Source of the DNA: Cenococcum geophilum 1.58
Taxonomy: Eukaryota; Ascomycota; Dothideomycetes; Gloniales; Gloniaceae
Direction of reading: 5' to 3'
Assembly: GCA_001692895.1 (NCBI GenBank)
Contig: KV748200.1
Location: 317,343-381,342, forward strand
Length of the DNA stretch: 64,000 bases
The translations under genes were made by a program, and so were the position numbers. Every line of letters starts with the position of its first letter. Position 1 is the first letter of the stretch. The notes under the pieces are model-generated. The model worked only from the letters and a program-made list of their open reading frames with translations, was not told the DNA's origin and made no database searches. Shown here piece by piece: positions 45,725 through 58,754 of this stretch.

Positions 45725-48700
45725 TTTAAATCCTTACTAATCCCCTTAGGAGGATAGCCGGTTTAATTTTTCTATAATACCTCCGAAAAGAAAACCAACG
45801 CCTATACCTAATAGTAATACGCTAGCGATATAACTGCAGAACGCCTTAGGATCTAGTGCAGACGAAACTACTAAAAGTATACTAACAGCATCTAAGCCAT
45901 TTTCTAAATCTTAAAACGATTAGATATCTACAAACGCTAAAGACTAGTTTAACTTATACACCTAGGCTTAATAGGAGCTTAGTAAGGTTACTAGCGTCCT
46001 ACCTAATACCGCTAATATAAAGGAGTTAGATAAGCTGGCTAAGAAAATAGCCAACTTATAGAGTATTATTAATTCGATAAAGCTCTTCTGTTGCCTCTCT
46101 AGTAAAGAGTATAAGTTACGTAGTAAACGCATACGCCAAACAAATCTTAACGCCCTAGTTAAGAAGTTACTACCTAATATTAGCGGTACTACTTAATAGC
46201 ATTTTAACCGGTGGATCGCCGCAGTTAAGAACTAATTCGAGGTTAATAACGCTGACTATAACTATAAGCGACGCACGCGCTGGGCCATTAAAGGTCTTAT
46301 AAAAGAGAAGATAATCGCCNAACTAGTTTATNGCCGGTTAGGCACTAAGGATAAGGGTCCTTTACTATAGGACGAATTTAAGACTATGGTCTAAGACCAG
46401 ATCAGAAACCCTATAGTAAGACGCTTTAATAACGCTATAATATACTATACGGCTATTATAAAGGAGAACTAGAGGTTAACGTCTTCCTAGCCTATATACG
46501 TAGCTTAGAGGACCTCTTCTTATATACCCCTTTTATTAATCCCAAACAATAGGTAGACTTTTAGTTCTTATATCTCCCAGCCTACCTATAAGTAGAGCTC
46601 TTCCGCCAGAACTTCGCCTAACGGGTAAGAACTACTAAAAACCTCTTTAACGAAATCCGTTATATAGAGTAATTGCTTAATACTATAAAGCTTATAGAAG
46701 ATCGCGTAAGTAGCAGCGGCAAATTATTGCGTATAAAGCGCGGTCGCAGTATAGGCTTTATAGAGTTAGGCTTAGGGAACAGAACCTAAAAAGGGCGACG
46801 CTTTTCTAAGCAACCTCCTAGGGAGACCACTTAAAAGCTAGATAGCTTAGGGGACCCCCTAGACGCTAGTGCTACGCAGGCGAGTTAAAGGACCGTAGGC
46901 GGCTACTGTAAGGAATACTAGAAGCAGGCTAATAAAGAGAAGTTAGCTTAGGCTTTAGAAAACCTAAAGCCCTAGTAGCGCATCTCTCTTAACTGCAACT
47001 AGGGCCTAATATAGAGGGAGAGAAGAAATATATTATGGTATATGTTGTAATAAATACGCCTTAGGGCAAAGTCCGCCTATGTGCTTTATATAATAATAGG
47101 TGCTAAATTAACCTTATTAATTAAGATATTGTCCGTAGGTTTAACCTGCCTATACGCTACGCATTACGTTTACGTAAACCTATTGCACGTTTTCTTAATA
47201 GTAACTAGATAATAATCTAGAGTACCTATAATCTAACAGTTATCACTAGCGACTCCTAGGGTACCTTTTGCACTATTAGCCTATAGACCTTTTAGGGCGG
47301 CTTATTTAATGGTTATAATATAGTTTTTAGATGGGATTGGCTCGCGGAAGTAGATCTATTAATTAGCTTCGGTTCTAGTACTTTAGACCCTAAATACCTC
47401 TAAATAGTTACCCTTAACGCTCTCCTAGTAGATATTAAGACTAGTAAAATAGTCTATTTACTATAGCTAGAAGACTCTTTCTCTACGCTGGTTATAAATA
47501 TAATAGAGGACCTGTTGTTACTAGTAGCGAGTACCTATGCAGACCCTCCGGACGTAGAGATACCAGTTATAAATATAGTAGAGAACCTACCGTCACTAGC
47601 AGCGAGTACCTATAAAGACCCTCCGGTGCCGGCGCAGATCACCTATATATAAGGGAGAGGTAATTAAAACCCTAAAACTATTAAGTATACTATAGCAGAG
47701 CTATATACACTCTTAGTACGAGTATACCTATAAAACGCATATTAGCTACACCCTTCTCTCTACTAGCTCCTGGAAGTATACTACTATATAATAGTCGCCT
47801 TAACCTCTATAGCCCCCGGCCTACTAGATATATATAAGGAGGAAATTAATGTCTTCTTTAATAAGCTAGCAAGTATACTACTGTAGAACTTTAAGTACGA
47901 CCATGCGATTAACTTAAAAGAAGGCAAAACGCCACTATAAATGCCCCTTTATAACCTCTTATAAAAAGAGTTGCAGATCTTATAAGAGTACCTAGACAGT
48001 ATTCTTAAAAAGGGCTAGATTAGGCCCAGTAAGTCGCCTACTAGAGCGCCTATCCTCTTTATACTAAAAGTAGACAGTATAATACGGCTATATGTCGACT
48101 ATAAACGCCTAAATAAGATTACAATTAAAAATCAGTACCCCCTACCGCTGGTTAGCGAACTCTTTAATAGGCTTAGCTATATAAGGATATTTATAAAGCT
48201 AGATCTTCGTAATACATACTATAGGATTTGTATTAAAAAGGGAAATAAATAGAAGACCGTATTTAAAATATACTACGGTCACTTTAAGTACCTAGTAATG
48301 TCCTTTAATCTTACTAACGCCCCTATGACTTTTTAGAGCTATATTTATAAAGCTCTAGGAACCCTAGTAGATACTATCTACGTAGTTTACCTAGATAATA
48401 TTTTTATCTACTTAAATAATAAGGACAAGTACGTTAAGCACGTTAAGTAGGTACTACGACAGCTCCGCGCTTGGGGCCTATACGCCAAACTATTAAAATG
48501 TATTTTTTATATTAAGAACGTTAAGTTCCTAGGCTTTATTATTACCCCTAGGGGTATTATAATAGACCCTAACCGCGTAAAAGTTATTAAGGAATGGCTT
48601 AAGCCTAAGTCCTATAAGGACATCTAGGTCTTCCTTAGCTTTACTAACTTCTATAAGCGATTTATCTGGAACTACTTAGATACTATATACCCCCTACACG

Positions 48701-50311
48701 TATATCTTATATAGGCACATCGCGACCTAACGTTAGATGGGGAGAAGAAGAAGAAGCGTAAGTTAAAAGGGCCTACTAAGTAGTATTAACCCTGGTCCTA
48801 GCCTAATAACGCGCAATAGGCGTTTTATAAGCTACGCGCTGCGTTTATATAGGCTCCTCTACTTCGCTACTTTAACCCTAACCTACCCCTAATAGTAATT
48901 ACTAACGCTTCTAATTATACCTATAGCGGTATACTTCTGCAGCCTTTAGGGTAAGAAGATTAACTCCACTAGTACCTAATCGCCTATTATAGTTAAAAGC
49001 TTATTAGCCTAAAAGTATGGTATAATACGCATAACAAAGAACTACTCGCTATAGTACAATGCTTTAAAATGTAGCGCCATTACCTTAAATATGCCGCGTA
49101 TATAACGCGCATACTCTATAATTATAATAATCTTAGGTACTTTATAACCGCTAAAAGCTTATCTACTTGCTAGGCCTGGTACGCTAAGGAACTAGCTAAG
49201 TTTGATTTTGAGATTAAATATAAGCTAGGTAAGATAAATCCTGCTAATATACTATCCTAGCGCCCGGATTATACTAAAGGCTTTAAAGATAGTAGTAAGA
49301 GGATAATCCTTAATACCATACTGCCTATATTATAGCAAAAGTTGCGGATTATAGGCCTTATAGGCGGCCTTAGTGCTACTATACTATACTAGTAAGTAGC
49401 ATGCGTGTAGTATACGAGCGACCCTTGCAAACTTGGCGCTAGCGGACTAAAGCGTTCTGCTATTCTTTTTAAGACCACTTTAACCGGCCTAATAGCGCTT
49501 AACCCTAGGGAAGACCCCTTGGCCTAGGTTATAGTCCCCTATAATAACCTAGTAAGTCACCTATATATTATATGTTACTTTACTAGCACTAACTTTACGC
49601 AGAGTCTCGTGCCACGGCAAGAGGTAGTAGTAGCTACTTTAGCTAAAACGGCGTTTACGGAACACCCCCCTAAGTCACTAGTTAATTTTATTCGTGGAGT
49701 ATAAAAAAAGGACGCCTTTACACGCTCTATATGTAATTAGTTAACCTAGGAATAAGTTCCTACTAGTAATAAGGACTATACCCTTAATAATTAAGGACTC
49801 CTAAGGTAAAACAATAAGGTCTAGGTGCCGAATTATATACTATTATAATAGGAGATCCTTAAGCAGAATTATAACGATCCTATAGGCGGCCACTATAGTT
49901 TTAACCGTATCTTTAAGGTAATCGCGTAGAAGTATGCTTAGAATAGCCTTACCTAGGACCTCCGCAAATACTTAGATAATTATAATACCTACTAACGCTC
50001 CAAATCGCGCCGCTATAAACCCTATAGTAAGCTATAGCCTCTCTAGGCCCCCACCCGAGCCTAGCGGCATTATTTACTTAACTTTATTACGGATCTTTTA
50101 GAGTCTAAGACTCCTAATAGCGTAGAGTATAACTCCGTCCTTATTTTTATAGACCATTTTATAAAGCTAGTGCGCTACTATCTAGTGTATAAAATAATTA
50201 ATGCTATATAACTCGCAGAACTCTTATTTAAAGTCTTTATATAAATAGGGCCTTTAGATAATATTGTCTTTAATAGGGGTAGTATATTTATAAGCGAGTA
50301 CTAGAGCACTA

Positions 50312-50480
50312 TCCCTTACACAAATAAACACGCCCTATAAAATGCAGCCCGTGCGCACCAATTAATAGGGTGCATATATAGGCGGTAAGTCGTTCTGCCG
50401 TATCACCAAACTAAAACTCTTAAAAGTTTTAATATTTTGCGCACGGGCCACAGAATATAGCACCCTATCCGTGCAAGGGA
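50312..50480. mobile_element. 169-bp MITE, Tc1/mariner-like, in the G4 integrase
   Basis: The ends TCCCTTACAC and GTGCAAGGGA are inverted and flanked by TA (50,310-50,311; 50,481-50,482). A second inverted pair, CCCGTGCGCA (left) and TGCGCACGGG (right), lies inside. The integrase-like sequence on either side is continuous once the segment is set aside. No coding capacity. Confidence 0.8.
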
Positions 50481-51104
50481 TATACTACTATCTCCGCGTT
50501 TAACGTAAACTTAGCACTATATTCTACCCGTAGATAGATAGTTAGACGGAGTATTAGAACTAGGAGCTTAAGGTATACCTATATATATTTACAAACTAGG
50601 AATAGTCTAATTAGGCCTCCCTACTTAAAGAAGTAGCCTTTACCTATAACTCTAAGGTCTATACTATAATAAAGCATTCTCCTATTAAGCTCGCCTATGG
50701 CTAGCTACCAAACGTCCTAAACGGAGTCCTATAGCGTCTAAGACGCCTAGTAAAGTAAGGAGGGGTCTAAGTTAACAAATATCCAACTTATAGAGACGCA
50801 TCTATAACGCCTGCGCCTTATATATAAGGCAGTGGCGGCGTCAATAATGTACGCCTAAAAGCTTTAGGCAAAATACTATAATCGTTACCACCTAGCCAAA
50901 CACTTCGCCGTTAGTAAAAGAGTCCTACTCTCCTCCAAGAACATCCGCATAAAACGTCCCTATAAAAAGCTTAACTATAAGTTTATAGGACTATTTTAAA
51001 TCTTAGAGCGTGTAGGGTAGCAAGCATATAAGCTAGAGCTTCTACCTACTATAGCACGACTCTACTTAGTCTTCTATATCTCCCTACTAGAGCCTTATAA
51101 GTCA

Positions 51105-51109
51105 CGCCC
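51105..51109. repeat. G2 target-site duplication, left (CGCCC)
   Basis: CGCCC, repeated exactly at 57,298-57,302. Confidence 0.88.
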
Positions 51110-51320
51110 TATAACGGCGCTATCGCACGTTACCTGCTAAATTCTGCCATATTCTGCCGACCTGCGATTAGCCCGCCTAAAGCTAGCGCCTTAGCGGCTT
51201 ACCCTATATATTTGTTTACATCGGTCCTAGTAACCCCTTTTCCTTCTCTTTAGCTTAGTATCTTCGTAATACAGCATTCGTTTAAGCTTCGGTTTAGAGG
51301 CATTTATTTAAGCCGTGATA
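51110..51320 (+). repeat. G2 5' LTR
   Basis: 211 bp, TATAACGG...GTGATA. It contains the 16-bp block (51,183-51,198) found also in the Copia element. Confidence 0.88.
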
Positions 51321-54300
51321 TTATACTAAGCTCTCCCTACCTTGCCTAGGAAGGCCTTAATAATATCCTACCCTAAAGAAACTTCGTCTGCAACAACGTA
51401 TTAACGCGCTATACTTAGACACTAAAACAACTCTATATTGCCTGGGAAGGCCTAAATAATATCCTACCTTATAAGCTAAATAGGACTGGACCTGTACCCC
51501 CAGAATTAAAACTAAAGTGTATAATACTGACGAACCTTAGGAAGCTAACAATGGCACCTAAAGTAAGCTTATCTAAGAGAGCTGCCTCTACCTGAGAGGA
51601 ACCTAAGATCTAATTAGGATTAGAAATTGAAGACAATAATAATATTATAGACATACGCGAGCAGATTCGCGCCCTTATAGCTAGCCAGAAAGCCGATTAT
51701 CTTAAAGCGAGAAATATATAAGAGACCCTATAAGAGATCCTAGAAAGCCTTACGGCCCTATAAAATAGCCCAGCTTCCCCTTCTTAAAGCCCTAGCTAAT
51801 CTATTCACTCTACTAAATATAATATACTAGGGAGTACGGATATAATAACGAAGTAATTAAAGTCTATTAAGCTCCCTAACCCCCTACTACTGTCTAACGG
51901 GATAGACCCTACCTTTAAGAATTAGAGGATTTAAGTACAAGAAAAGCTCTGTGTTAACTACAACTATTTCCTTTCTAAAGAAGCTAAAATGCTCTACCTC
52001 TTTAGTTGAACTACTGGGGACGCCTAATAGCACCTTTAAGCTAAGTTTAAGGACGACTCCCCTATCTAATTTATATTTGTTAACGAGATAATATAGTACC
52101 TAGCGGCTATTTACGTTAACCTGAACAAAGTACGGGATGCCTATTATAACTATAATTACCTAATAATAAAACCGAACTAACCCTTTACTAAATTCTAGAC
52201 TTAATTCCTATACCTTATAGGAGAAGGCTAGGTTCCCCTTAAGAACTACTAATTAGACCTATATAATAAGCTAATAATCCAGCTATAAGAAAAGATCGCT
52301 ATAACCTTAAATAACCTACTAACCTATAAAAGACTTGCAGCTTATTACCTATTATTAGACTTAGAACTAAAGCGGATTAACGCCCGCCCTAATTAGTAAA
52401 AGCGACTCCGTAATAATTAGAACTCGCCAGCTATACTTATAGAAGCTAGAGTAGGAAGACAAGTTATAACTACTCTTATACTAAAGGCGGTTATAACTAC
52501 ACACCGGTAAGCCTTACCCGACTAGCTACGTACCAAGCTATTAACTAGTATTTACCGTAATACTTTAATTAACCCTGCCTTGGCTATATACTTTAACTGC
52601 AATAAGTAAGGTTACTTTGCCTTATTCTACCCGGAGCTAAAGGATATAGGCGATATTAAGGAGATAGAGGAAGGAGAAACGTCCGATAAGTTAGGAAAAG
52701 AAAAACCCTAGGGAAAGACTCCCCCCTAGGGTACCCTATCGATCTCGAAGAGATTAATCTTAGTTAGTTAATAGGTGAAAAGTATTTCACGGTTTTATAT
52801 ATAGTATCTTAAAATAGATATAGAGTTAATATAACCGCCCTTATTAACACTAGAGCAAATGGCTTCGCCTTTATAAATACTGCCTATATAAATAATGTTG
52901 CTAAGTTTCTAAATGCAGAAGCTATCTAACTAGAGAAGCCTATTTAGGTAAAGGGCTATAACGGCTAAGCCAGTCGGCCTATTACCTACGTCTTAAAGTT
53001 ACATATCGCTCTTAACGGACAACGCTAATATAGTATCCCCTTTTGCATCCTAGACCTAGGGTCCTCTAATATAATCCTTAGACGAAAATAGATATCCTAT
53101 TTTAATATTTAGTTAAACGTATAAAAAAATGGTTTGTCTAGCTAGAGGATAGACTAAGGTTGCCCTCCTTTATTAGGGAGATCCGAACTAACCGTAAGAT
53201 ACTAGCCGTAAGGGCTAATCCTACCTACCAGTAGGATATCCGGGCCCGTAACCTAGCCTTTACCTAAGAGGACGCCCGCCGCGAAGCTAGAAAGAACTTT
53301 ATACTAATAAAGATACTCTCCTAAAGCGCTATATTTAAAGAGGACTCTATATATAGAAGTGGGACAGATAATGACGTAGATAATATCCAAATCGTATAGA
53401 TTTAACCGTTATGGAAAAGAATATATTAATAGGATATAAGGGATAACCTCTAAAAGATATAATAGGAGCTAAAAGGAGTAATAATAACGCTAGTACCCTA
53501 GAAGTCCCTAAAGTNANATACGCCCCTATTNTTAGNTAACCCCCCTACNATAGANATNGCCGNAATTAGCGCTNTAGNNTTCTACTTTAATATATACCGG
53601 AAGGACAATAAGGTCTTTATAATAAGCCTATATAAGATTAACCGAATTATTAATAATAGAGAGGAAAGGCTANATNAGGAAACCGANNAGGAACTAGTTA
53701 AACGCCTCCTTTCTACNATTTATATAGGCTATAAGGATATATTCTTAAAGGCGGCCTTAAATAAGTTACCCCCCTACCAGATATACGATTATAAGATTTA
53801 ATTAGAGGCCAATAACTCGCTAGGCTATAGCCCCCTCTACTATTAATTAACGGATAAGCTAAAAGTAATAAAGTAGTACTTAATTAATAACCTGGATAAA
53901 GGGTTTATCGAGCCAAGTTAAGCCCCTTTTACTTCCCCTATCCTATTCGTAAAAAAGCCTAATAGAGGCCTTTGTTTTTATATTGACTATTAAAAGCTAA
54001 ACACTATTACTTAAAAGGACCGGTATTCTATTCCTTTAATTAACGAGACCCTTATATGTCTAAGCTAGGTAAAGATCTTTACCAAACTTAATATCCGCTA
54101 AGCTTTCTACTAAATTAGGATAGACCCTATATCCAAAGATTTAACAACGTTCCGTACCCGCTATAGTTCCTATAAATATAAAGTTCTTCCTTTTAGACTA
54201 ATAAACGGACCGGCTATGTATTAAAGGTATATAAATAACGTTCTTTTTAATTACCTTAACGAATTCTGCATAGTATACCTAGACGACATTTTTATATACT

Positions 54301-56831
54301 TGGACGATAAACTTAAGTATTAAGTTTATGTTAAGAAGGTCCTAGAGAGACTATGGAACGCGGGCTTATAAGTTAATATTAAGAAATGCGAGTTTGGGGT
54401 AAAACGTATAAAATACCTCGGGTTTATTATAACTATAGAAGGAATTAAGGTTAACCCTAAGAAGGTAAAGGTAATCCGTAACTAGAAGCCCCCTTATATA
54501 GTAAAAGGAATCTAGTTCTTCCTTAGTTTTTATAATTTCTACTACTAGTTTATCTATAACTACGGAATTATGGTAAAACCTCTTGTATAACTAACTAGAA
54601 AGGATACACCTTTTGTCTTTAATAATAGCTATATAGAGGGCTTTAAAGAGGTAAAAAATCGGCTTATCTCTTCCCTAATCCTTTATTACTATAACCCAGA
54701 CCTTAATTTAATGCTAGAAATAAACGCCTCTAATGGGGTTGTAGTAGGAATCCTATTATAGTTATATCTAGACGGCGAATAGTACCCCGTAGCTTTCTTC
54801 TTAAAGATAATAGACCCGGCTAAGTGTAACTATAAAGTACACGATAAAGAAATACTAGCTATTATTTAATTACTTTCCTAATAGTGCGTAGAGCTTAAAG
54901 GTATGAACTCCCGGATTAAGATATATATAGATTATAAAGCCCTAGAGTACTTTATAACTATAAAGCAGCTTATAGGGCGATAAGCCTAGTAGGCCGAAAT
55001 ACTCTTCTAATTCTTCTTTACGATTATATATTATTCTAGCAAGTAAAACTCTAAGGCTAATGCCCTAACCTAAAGAGAATAAGATGTAGGACCCTAGGAT
55101 AAGCTAAAGACCTAATATTAGACGCGCGCCTTCTTCTATCCAGAATAGCTTAACCCGCGGATTCTTAAAAAGCTAAACTTCTAGTAAAACAAGTTAGCAC
55201 TAATAGAGGAGTCCTTAGATAAGCTAATAGGGCTAATTAACCGCCTCCTAACTGCAAACCATACGGCTAATACCTTAAGGGCCCTCCGCGAATAAGCTGT
55301 AAAAGAAAACCCCAATTTTAAAACATAGGAAGGATTGCTCCTATACTAGGAGCAGCTTATAGTCCCTAATATTAACAATCTATAGACCAAACTAATCCGC
55401 AAAGCTTATTACTAAGTCTTTATAGCATACCCTAGCAAGAATAAGACCCGTAAAATTATTAACTACCGCTACTATTAGCTAAGAATAGTTATGGATATTA
55501 ATTAATATATACGGAACTGCAAAGACTGCTAAAGAGCTATAATCCTACAGGATAAGACCCTAGGACTACTTAAGCCACTTCTAATACTAGAGCGCCCTTA
55601 GTAGTATATCTCTATAGACTTCTATAAACTACCTAAGGACCGTAACGGATATAATATAGTTATAGTTATAGTTAACCGCTTTAGTAAACGCCCGTTCTTA
55701 ATTCCATATTATAAGAATATTAATGCTAAAGAGGTAGCCTGGCTATATATCTATTATATCTACTAAATCTACGGACTATTAGATACTATTATATCCAATT
55801 ATAAGCTATAGTTTATATTAGCCTTCTAGAATAAGTTTACCTAGATCTTAGGTATTAAGCTAAAGCTTTCTATGACTTATTACCCCCAGACAAACGGTTA
55901 GATAGAGATTATAAATTAGTACCTGGACTAGAGGCTTAGGCCCTTTATTAACTATTTTTAGGATAACTAGTTTAAACTACTACCCTTAATAGACTACGCG
56001 CAAGTAACCCTACCCTATAACTCCATAGGGTTTACCCCAATTTAGCTAGAAATAGGATACTTACCCTATATAAGCTTTAACTAGAAAAGGCTAGAAGAAC
56101 CCTAAACTGTATAAGAGAAGCTATCCTATACTAAGGCCTAATAGTACGCCAAATAATTGGAGGAGGCCTAAATAGTAGCCTATAAGAACCTAAAAAAAGC
56201 TTAAAGGTTAATAAAATAGTAGGCAAACAAACACCGTTAAGAGCCCAATTTTGCCCCTAGTAATATAGTCTGGGTTATAATAAGGAATTAGAGGACTAAA
56301 CGACCTAGCCGTAAGCTAGACTACTAGATAGTAGGACCATATAAGGTTCTTAAGAAAATAGGCAACTTATATAAGATAAAGCTCCCAGACTTAATTAGGG
56401 TTTACTTTATCTTCTTATTAAATAAGTTACGGAAAGCTATAAACGACCTATTACCTAGATAAAAGAATAAGCCTCCCCTACTAGTTTAAGTAAACGGTGA
56501 TAATAAATAGGAGGTTAACGAAATACTGGCCTATAAGATAGTATAAGGAGCGCTAAAATACCATATCTAATAAAAGGGCTACAATTCTAACCTAACCTAG
56601 TACCCTACGTGGAACTTTATAGGCTGCCCCTAGAAGCTTAAAGAATTTTATAACTAATACCCTAATGCGCCTGGACCCCTAAAGTACCTAGACGAATAGA
56701 TGGAATGCTAGTATAATAAAGATAATAAGTTACCGGAAGAATATAGGGATAAAAACGCCCTAAAGCCCTAATATAGCTGTCTGCCAAATTCTGCTATATT
56801 CTGCCGTTTTCTACCAGTACCGTAAAATTTC

Positions 56832-56892
56832 AGATATCTAGGAACTTTAACCGCCGGTTAAAGTTGTTTAATTAGTTAGATCCGTGCCAAGA
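56832..56892. repeat. Shared module (palindrome P2), copy in G2
   Basis: AACTTTAACC-GCC-GGTTAAAGTT, a hairpin with perfect 10-bp arms, followed by GTTTAATTAGTTAGAT. It lies about 200 bp before the G2 3' LTR and is the reverse complement of the Copia and G4 copies on this strand. Confidence 0.75.
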
Positions 56893-57086
56893 CTTTTAGC
56901 GGCTACTCTTTCTAGCCTAGTGCTTCTACTTAGCCTATAATCGCCCTTTATACTTAGTTAGGACGGACTTATATCCCCTTTATCTCCTTATCTTATATTT
57001 TTATAATCCTACGTTTATAAGCCTAGTGCTACCCTATTTTTTTTAACTAAGCCTAAGGGCAGGCTTTCTTTTAAAGAGGGGGGTAA

Positions 57087-57297
57087 TGTAACGGCGCTAT
57101 TACACGTTACCTACCAAATTCTACCATATTCTACCAACCTGCGATTAGCCCGCCTAAAGCTAGCGCCTTAGCGGCTTACCCTATATATTTATTTACATCG
57201 GTCCTAGCAACCCCTTTTCCTTCTCTTTAGCTTAGTATCTTTGTAATACAGCATTTGTTCAAGCTTCGGTTCAAAGGCATTTATTTAAGCCATAACA
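57087..57297 (+). repeat. G2 3' LTR
   Basis: 211 bp, TGTAACGG...ATAACA, preceded by a polypurine tract (AAAGAGGGGGG). CGCCC follows at 57,298. Confidence 0.88.
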
Positions 57298-57853
57298 CGC
57301 CCTAGGTTTTAACCCCTAGTAGTAAAAAAGCTTAAGAAAGGCAGCTAGGAAGTAGAAGTAATTATCGCTTACTAAGATCGTGCTAGACAACTATAGTACC
57401 TTATTAAATAGCTAGGATGGCTAAATAAGTACAATAAATAGAAATATAAGACAGAACTTAAGAATTATTAACAACTGCTGGATAAGTACTATAAGTGGGA
57501 CACCCTAGCCTTATAGCTAAAGCGCAGGCGAAAAGTAAGCGCCGCTATTAAAATATAACCTACATTAAAGCGGAATAAACGACGTCTAAAGGGATTAAAG
57601 AATAAGTAACAATTGCTATAACTCGCAGGCGAGGCCATGGCGTATACTAACAACGAAGCTTAATTTAGAAAGCACCCTTCCTAAACCTAGTCCGTTACTC
57701 TATACTAGCTAAGCAGATTATTTATATATTAGAGAATAGGCCCGTCTATAACTAGGGTCTATTTAACTAGGGTTTACAACCTACTAGTAACCTACTAGTG
57801 GTAACCTATACTAACAACTTATACACTATTCCACGTATATACTACACAGATAA

Positions 57854-58081
57854 CGTATAAGGCTAAAGTATAGGTCAGCGGTAGGTCTAATGGGTATATA
57901 GCCTCACCGTCCTAATCTGGCTATATATAAATAACCTATAACCTACCCGCGAAGTATATACGGCGCTACGCCGGTATAGCGTAAGGCTAAAGTAGGGTTA
58001 GCGGTGGATTTAATAGGTATATAGCCTTACCGTCCACGAATCTAACTATATATAAATAACCTATAACCTACCCGCGAGGTA
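57854..58081 (+). repeat. Tandem ~120-bp duplication in the G4 3' UTR
   Basis: 57,854-57,957 and 57,980-58,081 align closely. Both contain AAGGCTAAAGTA and end in ATAACCTATAACCTACCCGC. Differences are mostly transitions. Confidence 0.7.
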
Positions 58082-58186
58082 CCAGCGACTTACCTATATA
58101 AGCGAGCTTTAGAATATTTCTAGTCTACTAAATTTAGGCGACGGTATTAAGCTTTATTAGCCCTACCTATTAAATAGACCAATTAG

Positions 58187-58213
58187 GATTTTCTATACCG
58201 GGCATATAAAATC
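58187..58213. repeat. Palindrome P1, copy in G4
   Basis: GATTTTCTAT-ACCGGGC-ATATAAAATC, related to the Copia hairpin at 5,163-5,187 in arms and loop. Confidence 0.55.
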
Positions 58214-58241
58214 GCTACTAGCTTAGTTAAATGCGGGGGAG

Positions 58242-58305
58242 TCTTAGCGAGGCAAATCTAACTAATTAGATAACTTTAACCGCCAGTTAAAGTTCCTTAA
58301 TATCT
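58242..58305. repeat. Shared module (palindrome P2), copy in G4
   Basis: ATCTAACTAATTA then AACTTTAACC-GCC-AGTTAAAGTT. It lies about 160 bp before the G4 3' LTR, in the opposite orientation relative to the element compared with G1, G2 and Copia. Confidence 0.75.
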
Positions 58306-58460
58306 TCGCGCCGCGCATATATACTACCCGTCTCTCTATACACAAAATTAAGACGCTCTTTCCCCTCTAAATTTTTTCCTTACTAAGGTTTTTTATGGGG
58401 TTTTATTAAGGCTTAAGTATATAAAGGATCGGGGACGACCCTTTTTAAAGGGGGGGGCAT

Positions 58461-58685
58461 TATTAGGTAAAACCTAAGTAGATAATTATATAGCTGGAAG
58501 GTATGGGCGACCCTAGGGTAACCTAGGGGTAACTTACCCGTAAGGCACGTGCTCTATACATGCCTAGGGAAAACCCTTCCTACCTTGCATACAGACTCCT
58601 CCTTTTCCCTTAAGGATTTGTCTCTGTCTATATAATATACCTATTGTTCTATTATTAGACTCTCTATCTATATCCTTACCTTATA
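58461..58685 (+). repeat. G4 3' LTR
   Basis: 225 bp, same length as its partner, preceded by a G-rich polypurine tract. CTAAG follows. Confidence 0.88.
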
Positions 58686-58754
58686 CTAAGGCCTAAGGAA
58701 TAAAGCCTACTATAATATATAGCCACCTAGATTTACGCGTTATGTAAGGCCTTT

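Larger units (their letters stand above)
51110..57297 (+). mobile_element. Gypsy element G2, same family as G1, broken, nested in G4
   Basis: 6,188 bp with two 211-bp LTRs (51,110-51,320; 57,087-57,297) and target duplication CGCCC. The internal sequence aligns with G1 from end to end: gag (about 51,540-52,730), protease (52,840-53,110), reverse transcriptase (53,890-54,530), RNase H (54,560-55,080), integrase (55,380-56,400), chromodomain (56,490-56,760), and a polypurine tract before 57,087. It inserted into the G4 pol-chromodomain junction. The LTRs differ at about 18 of 211 sites, all transitions, so it is the youngest large insertion in the nest but heavily broken. Ambiguous bases sit at 53,515-53,704. 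Confidence 0.9.
45500..58685 (+). mobile_element. Gypsy element G4 (chromodomain type), broken, nested in G1 and carrying G2
   Basis: Two 225-bp LTRs (45,500-45,724; 58,461-58,685) and target duplication CTAAG. About 7.0 kb without G2. The order is gag (about 45,780-47,000), protease (47,060-47,400), reverse transcriptase (47,970-48,650), RNase H (48,800-49,270), integrase (49,830-50,990, holding a MITE), [G2], chromodomain (57,310-57,480), a repeat-containing 3' UTR, a G-rich polypurine tract before 58,461, and the LTR. The LTRs differ at roughly 16 of 225 sites, almost all transitions. It is younger than G1, older than G2, and broken throughout. Confidence 0.9.
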
